The notes beneath the pieces were generated by a model that ran no database searches, was not told the origin of the DNA, and saw nothing but the letters and a program-made list of their open reading frames with translations. Positions 7,353 to 10,007 of a stretch of DNA of 10,007 nucleotides are shown in pieces. Source of the DNA: Thermoplasmata archaeon. Lineage in GTDB: Archaea > Thermoplasmatota > Thermoplasmata > Lutacidiplasmatales > UBA184. Positions within the stretch are counted from its first letter, which is position 1, and each line of letters begins with the position of its first letter. The position numbers and the translations under genes were made by a program. The stretch spans positions 1 through 10,007 of the forward strand of contig JASHPV010000062.1 of assembly GCA_030037875.1 (NCBI GenBank). Direction: 5' to 3'.

Positions 7353-7361
7353 CCTATAAAG
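7353..7361 (-). promoter_or_regulatory. TATA box for the zinc-ribbon/ribonuclease H operon
   Basis: Read on the minus strand this is CTTTATAGG, a good archaeal TATA-like match in otherwise GC-rich DNA. A start site about 26 bases downstream would fall near 7332, leaving a 30-base leader before the ATG at 7302. The same bases read as CTATAAAG on the plus strand, but the nearest plus-strand gene starts over 100 bases away, so I assign the box to the minus strand. Confidence 0.5.
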
Positions 7362-7423
7362 CGCGGCGACGAGGGCGGCGGAAACCTGCTCGATGGGAAC
7401 CTCCCGAATCTCCGGGGCGAAAG

Positions 7424-7431
7424 TTTATCTT
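7424..7431 (+). promoter_or_regulatory. TATA box for the membrane protein gene at 7471
   Basis: TTTATCTT, just after a purine-rich GGGGCGAAAG that could serve as a BRE. A start site about 26 bases downstream falls near 7453, giving a leader of about 17 bases that begins close to a GTAGGGA purine run. Together with the box at 7353-7361 this makes 7303-7470 a divergent promoter region. Confidence 0.45.
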
Positions 7432-7470
7432 GCGGGACTCGAGGTCAATTCGTAGGGACGGATCCTTTCG

Positions 7471-7899
7471 ATGAGCGGACAGCCGTACGAACCGTATCCT
7501 CAATCCTACCCACCGAGTTATCCGCCCCAGCCCGAGGAACCGAGCAAGCCGATCGGTGTCGCGATCCTCGCGGTGCTGATCGGCATCGTCGGTTTCCTGC
7601 TGATCATCGCGGGGGTGCTCCTCGCCGCTCTCGACATCGCCGTGGGGCTGAGCCTCCCCCAGTTCGGGTCCTATGGGTTCCTCATCGCGGGGATCGTGAT
7701 CCTCGTGATCGGATTGATCATCCTGGGCGTGGCCCTCGGCCTCTGGCACCAGCGGCTGTGGGCGCTGGTACTGGCCATCATCGTCTTCGCGCTCTACTTT
7801 ATCAGCGACGCCATAGCCGGTGCCTACTTTTCGCTGGGGGCGATCATCTCGCTGATCCTGGTCATCTACCTCATCGCGGTGCACCGGCACTTCGTCTGA
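7471..7899 (+). CDS. four-helix membrane protein with Pro/Tyr-rich N terminus
   Basis: The protein has 142 residues and starts with ATG. The first 27 residues are a low-complexity, Pro/Tyr/Ser-rich cytoplasmic-type tail (YEPYPQSYPPSYPPQP) with no membrane character. Four hydrophobic helices follow at about residues 28-54, 69-91, 96-112 and 118-137, with very short connecting loops. No conserved polar residue inside a helix suggests a channel or enzyme, and there is no Cys. Such Pro/Tyr-rich tails on small tetraspan proteins occur in many archaea and bacteria and usually have no assigned function. It lies 51 bases before the cyclophilin gene on the same strand and could share its transcript. 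I do not recognise a family with a known role. Confidence 0.8.
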   Translation: MSGQPYEPYPQSYPPSYPPQPEEPSKPIGVAILAVLIGIVGFLLIIAGVLLAALDIAVGLSLPQFGSYGFLIAGIVILVIGLIILGVALGLWHQRLWALVLAIIVFALYFISDAIAGAYFSLGAIISLILVIYLIAVHRHFV

Positions 7900-7939
7900 C
7901 GGCCGGTTGCGGGGCGCAGTCTATTTCCGCCCCGGCGGC

Positions 7940-7943
7940 AGGA
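7940..7943 (+). promoter_or_regulatory. ribosome binding site of the cyclophilin gene
   Basis: GGAG (within GGCAGGAGCG) lies seven bases before the ATG at 7951, normal Shine-Dalgarno spacing. It supports that start. Confidence 0.55.
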
Positions 7944-7950
7944 GCGACGC

Positions 7951-8415
7951 ATGGCGAACCCGACGGTCACCCTCCAGACGAACCTGGGCACGATGCGCGC
8001 CGAGATCTTTCAGGACAAAGCGCCGACGACGGCGAAGAACTTCCTTTCGCTCGTCAACAAGGGATTCTACAACGGCCTGACCTTCCACCGCGTGATCCCG
8101 GGCTTCATGATCCAAGGCGGCTGCCCGAAGGGAAACGGAACCGGCGGACCCGGCTACACCATCCCGGACGAGTTTCACCCGTCCCTGAAGCACGACGCCC
8201 CGGGCATCCTCTCGATGGCGAATGCCGGCCCCAACACTGGTGGAAGCCAGTTCTTCATCACGGTGGCGCCCACCCCCTGGCTGAATGGCAAGCACGCCAT
8301 CTTTGGGAAGCTGATCAGCGGCCAGGACGTGGCCGAGAAGATCGTCAACGTCCCCCGCGACGGACAGGACCGGCCCCGGACCCCCGTGCGGCTCGAAAAA
8401 GCCTCGGTGGACTGA
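7951..8415 (+). CDS. cyclophilin-type peptidyl-prolyl cis-trans isomerase
   Basis: The protein has 154 residues and forms one complete cyclophilin domain with no signal peptide, so it acts in the cytoplasm. It speeds cis-trans isomerisation of bonds before proline and helps protein folding. The active-site residues are visible: R47, F52 and Q55 in FHRVIPGFMIQGG, then the substrate-binding NTGGSQFFIT (residues 95-104), W110 and H115 in PWLNGKHAIFG. The length is that of compact prokaryotic cyclophilins, without the long insertions of some eukaryotic ones. The start has a good ribosome binding site. The gene is downstream of a small membrane protein on the same strand, with a gap of 51 bases. 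Function is confident from motifs. I give no symbol because naming differs between archaea and bacteria. Confidence 0.95.
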   Translation: MANPTVTLQTNLGTMRAEIFQDKAPTTAKNFLSLVNKGFYNGLTFHRVIPGFMIQGGCPKGNGTGGPGYTIPDEFHPSLKHDAPGILSMANAGPNTGGSQFFITVAPTPWLNGKHAIFGKLISGQDVAEKIVNVPRDGQDRPRTPVRLEKASVD

Positions 8416-8467
8416 CCGCCGTCCCGAGCCATGCTTGGGAGCCGGCCCCGCCGGGACCGGAAAAAAC

Positions 8468-8494
8468 CCGACCGATCTCGGTCATCCCGGTCGG
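8468..8494. repeat. nested inverted repeats after the cyclophilin gene
   Basis: CCGACCG at 8468-8474 pairs with CGGTCGG at 8488-8494, a perfect 7-base stem around a 13-base loop. Alternatively GACCGA at 8470-8475 pairs with TCGGTC at 8478-8483, so the two hairpins are mutually exclusive. An A-run (8461-8466) lies immediately before it. It could be a transcript 3'-end structure or a protein-binding palindrome. There is no downstream T-run as in an intrinsic terminator. Confidence 0.35.
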
Positions 8495-8591
8495 TGCGAG
8501 AGGCCGAGGGGCGCGATCGTCGGGCACCCATCGCATTTAAGACACGATCGGGGACGTTCTGGACGGACGCCGGCCGAGGCCCTTCCCCAAA

Positions 8592-8599
8592 GGATTAAG
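8592..8599 (+). promoter_or_regulatory. candidate TATA element for the right-hand locus
   Basis: GGATTAAG in GC-rich surroundings. Initiation about 26 bases downstream (near 8622) would place the short ORF at 8642 or 8666 close to the 5' end of the transcript, with the adenylating enzyme gene further on. The match is only partial. Confidence 0.25.
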
Positions 8600-8665
8600 A
8601 GCAAGGGGAAGTAATCTCAAGCTGCAACCCAGTGCGGATAGATGCGGACTGGTAGCAAGGCAACC

Positions 8666-8761
8666 ATGACGGAAAAACCCAAGCGGATTCGGATCAAGGC
8701 CCGGCTGCTCCCGCGGAACGCTGTCCCGAAACCGGGCATACCCTCGCCCTGCCGGATGTAA
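8666..8761 (+). CDS. short ORF upstream of the E1-like enzyme, candidate peptide gene
   Basis: The frame starts with ATG and encodes 31 residues: a basic N-terminal half (MTEKPKRIRIKARLL) and a Pro-rich end (PKPGIPSPCRM) with one Cys and one Ser near the C terminus. An in-frame ATG at 8642, immediately after a TAG, would add eight residues. A weak ribosome binding site (CAAGG) lies five bases before the ATG at 8666. Third positions are G or C in 25 of 31 codons, clearly higher than first and second positions, which is what coding sequence looks like in this genome. It precedes the RRE-containing adenylating enzyme by 109 bases. It could be a ribosomally made peptide substrate, a leader peptide or chance. 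A core rich in Cys, Ser and Thr, usual for azoline-forming substrates, is not evident. Confidence 0.35.
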   Translation: MTEKPKRIRIKARLLPRNAVPKPGIPSPCRM

Positions 8762-8870
8762 TCGCCCCATTCTCCGTCACGCCCGGCCGCCTAGAGTCGT
8801 TGCTCGGTAGCCTTCGGTCTACCGGTGCATCCCCTGGCCGGGCCTGGGGCATCTTGGTTTCCTGAGGAAC
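8762..8870. other. leader region of the E1-like gene with two small hairpins
   Basis: GGTAGCC at 8806-8812 can pair with GG(T)CTACC at 8816-8823 through a one-base bulge. CCCC/GGGG arms at 8831-8849 form a second GC-rich hairpin with an internal T-T mismatch. An in-frame stop at 8808-8810 limits how far the E1-like gene can extend upstream. No promoter is obvious here. Confidence 0.3.
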
Positions 8871-10007
8871 GTGAGACGCGTGGCACGACCGAAGACCACG
8901 CTGCCTGAGCGTCCGCGGACCAAGCCCTCCCTGAGCCCATTTCGAACTCCGGCGGGGGTCATCCTCCTCAGCCGCGACGTCTACGGCCTGGCGCGTCAGG
9001 TCCAGGACGACGACCGGGGAACGGTCTGGCGGCTGCTCGGCCTCCTGGACGGATCCCGGACGGTCCCCGACGTTATCGATCTCCTCAGCAAGGAGGAACC
9101 GGCGTTCCAACCATCCGAAATCCGGCGCGCGATCGGTCGCCTTCAACGCCTCGGGGTCATCGAGGATGCTGCCCCGGGGGACACCGGCGAGCTGTCGTCC
9201 GACGAGCTGGCACGGTACGCCCGGAACTTCGACTTCTTCGCTACCGCGACTCTGGGGACCCCGCGGTCAGCCCGCGAACTTCAAGGGCGGCTCAAGAAGG
9301 CCCGGGTCACAATCGTCGGAATCGGCGGGACGGGCGGAACGATGGCGCTCAGCCTCGCCGCCTCTGGTGTGGGACATCTGCGGGTCATTGACTCGGACCG
9401 GGTCGAACTGTCCAACCTGAACCGTCAACTGCTGTTTGGGTCCCACGACGTCGGGCGTTTGAAGGTCGAGGTGGCGGCGGAACGTCTCCGGGAACTCAAC
9501 CCCCATGTGGACGTCGTCGCCGAGGCCGCTCGGGTCGAGAGCGCGGCCGACATGCCGGGGCTGATCCGCGGTTGCGACCTGTTCTTGCTAGGAGCAGACC
9601 AGCCGCATGAAATCCTACTCTGGGCGAACGATACCGCGTACTCCGAGCATGTGCCCTGGCTGGAGAACAGCTACAACGGCCTTCGTTGCGCGATCGCCCT
9701 GTTCGTCCCCGGACGAACCCCGTGCCTGCGGTGTTTCCAGCATCACCTAGAGGAGGGATTGCGGGCCAAGGGGTTCGCCGAAGGGACCGAGCTGTTCTCC
9801 TCCTCGCCCGCCAACCCCGTGCTCGCCTCCACCGCCGGGGTGGCGGGCCACTTCGGGGCGTTGCAAGCGATGTACTTCCTCACCGGGTTGCCCGTGGCAG
9901 CCGAGGGGCACCTCCTTCACCTGAACCTGTGGCGGCCAAGCGATGTGCAGACGGTATCGGCCCCGTTCTGGCCAGACTGCCCGACCTGCGGCCGAATCCC
10001 TCACCCG
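8871..10007 (+). CDS. E1/ThiF-like adenylating protein with PqqD/RRE-like N-terminal domain (partial)
   Basis: 379 residues are visible and the gene runs off the right edge. I start it at the GTG at 8871, with GAGG just upstream. A GTG at 8880 is an equal alternative. Residues about 27-98 look like a PqqD-type winged helix, the RiPP recognition element that holds leader peptides: a strand pair (GVILLSRDVYGLA), then WRLLGLLDGSRTVPDVIDLL. A linker with RYARNFDFF (115-123) leads to the E1 domain. This has the nucleotide loop GIGGTGG (150-156), acidic D174 and D176, then SNLNRQLLF with R185, K198, and D243 in GADQPHE. Two zinc pairs follow: C285-x2-C288 and C370-x2-C373. Family knowledge: this architecture is that of ThiF-like partners of YcaO enzymes in azoline peptide clusters, which bind the substrate and often lack adenylation activity. 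It could instead be a MccB-like adenylating enzyme. The archaeal UbaA/MoeB proteins lack such an N-terminal domain. No obvious E1 catalytic cysteine is seen. The partners would lie downstream, outside the window. Confidence 0.88.
   Translation, partial: MRRVARPKTTLPERPRTKPSLSPFRTPAGVILLSRDVYGLARQVQDDDRGTVWRLLGLLDGSRTVPDVIDLLSKEEPAFQPSEIRRAIGRLQRLGVIEDAAPGDTGELSSDELARYARNFDFFATATLGTPRSARELQGRLKKARVTIVGIGGTGGTMALSLAASGVGHLRVIDSDRVELSNLNRQLLFGSHDVGRLKVEVAAERLRELNPHVDVVAEAARVESAADMPGLIRGCDLFLLGADQPHEILLWANDTAYSEHVPWLENSYNGLRCAIALFVPGRTPCLRCFQHHLEEGLRAKGFAEGTELFSSSPANPVLASTAGVAGHFGALQAMYFLTGLPVAAEGHLLHLNLWRPSDVQTVSAPFWPDCPTCGRIPHP

Larger units (their letters stand above)
8416..8641. other. intergenic region with palindromic sequence
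   Basis: I see no supported gene. A 55-codon frame at 8431-8598 is Arg-rich, lacks a ribosome binding site and looks spurious. The stretch holds nested palindromes at 8468-8494 and two AT-rich patches that could be TATA elements for what follows: ATTTAAG (8535-8541) and GGATTAAG (8592-8599). No tRNA or known RNA family is recognisable. Confidence 0.4.

Noticed and set aside
6694..7359. Plus-strand 221-codon open frame opposite the zinc-ribbon gene
   Set aside because: Shadow of the zinc-ribbon membrane gene. The translation ends in a run of Glu, Asp and Arg that mirrors the hydrophobic helices on the other strand.
7758..8540. Plus-strand 260-codon frame overlapping the membrane protein and cyclophilin genes
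   Set aside because: Out-of-frame reading across two well-supported genes. The composition is His/Pro/Arg-rich with no motif.
8431..8598. 55-codon plus-strand ORF starting ATG at 8431
   Set aside because: Strongly Arg/Asp/Ser-biased, no ribosome binding site, and runs through the palindromes. It is more likely chance in GC-rich intergenic DNA.
8642..8662. Peptide start MRTGSKA resembling the microcin C7 precursor (MRTGNAN)
   Set aside because: Microcin C7 precursors are seven residues ending in Asn, the residue that MccB modifies. Here the frame continues for 39 codons and has no C-terminal Asn, so the likeness is coincidental.
8537..8770. 77-codon minus-strand ORF opposite the short peptide candidate
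   Set aside because: No ribosome binding site or neighbour support and no recognisable domain. It spans candidate promoter elements of the plus-strand locus. Not excluded absolutely.
8806..8849. Hairpins before the E1-like gene considered as a riboswitch, tRNA or terminator
   Set aside because: There is no cloverleaf, no T-loop consensus, no known riboswitch core and no T-run. The stems are short and bulged.
8694..9146. 150-codon minus-strand ORF opposite the start of the E1-like gene
   Set aside because: Lies opposite the conserved-looking RRE segment and has antisense-type composition.
1..10007. CRISPR arrays, insertion sequences, integrases, tRNA or rRNA genes
   Set aside because: No regularly spaced direct repeats, terminal inverted repeats with a transposase frame, integrase motifs or RNA-gene signatures were seen on either strand.

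Overview
The window is GC-rich and mostly coding on both strands. It is most likely chromosomal DNA of an uncultured, high-GC archaeon, and I would guess a Thermoplasmata-like lineage. The archaeal call rests on AT-rich TATA-like boxes about 25-35 bases before several starts, purine-rich Shine-Dalgarno sites before others, extracellular domains full of N-glycosylation sequons, and many small membrane or zinc-ribbon proteins. No rRNA or single-copy archaeal marker is present, so a high-GC bacterium is not formally excluded.

Layout. Bases 1-60 may hold the last codons of a plus-strand gene. Next come two minus-strand genes: a small membrane-anchored secreted protein (76-585) and a 516-residue orphan protein with a Cys/His cluster (840-2390). 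A divergent intergenic region leads to a large MMPL/RND-type exporter on the plus strand (2605-5661). Two very small plus-strand genes joined by an ATGA overlap follow (5848-6009 and 6006-6215). They converge, sharing a CTAG, on a minus-strand operon: a membrane protein with two zinc ribbons (6778-7302), then ribonuclease HI (6212-6781), again joined by ATGA. A divergent promoter region (7303-7470) separates that operon from a four-helix membrane protein (7471-7899) and a cyclophilin-type peptidyl-prolyl isomerase (7951-8415).

A 455-base stretch (8416-8870) follows. It contains palindromic sequence and one short ORF of 31-39 codons (8666-8761, or from 8642). The window ends inside an E1/ThiF-like adenylating enzyme with an N-terminal PqqD/RRE-like winged-helix domain and two CxxC pairs (8871 to beyond 10007). 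This architecture is typical of the partner proteins of azoline-forming (TOMM) and related RiPP peptide-modifying enzymes.

The most interesting part is this right edge: a possible archaeal peptide-modification locus, with a candidate small substrate just upstream and the rest of the cluster probably outside the window. The other points of interest are the two overlapping small genes, the exporter's very large sequon-rich first outer loop, and the orphan Cys/His protein. The remaining genes are housekeeping or hypothetical.
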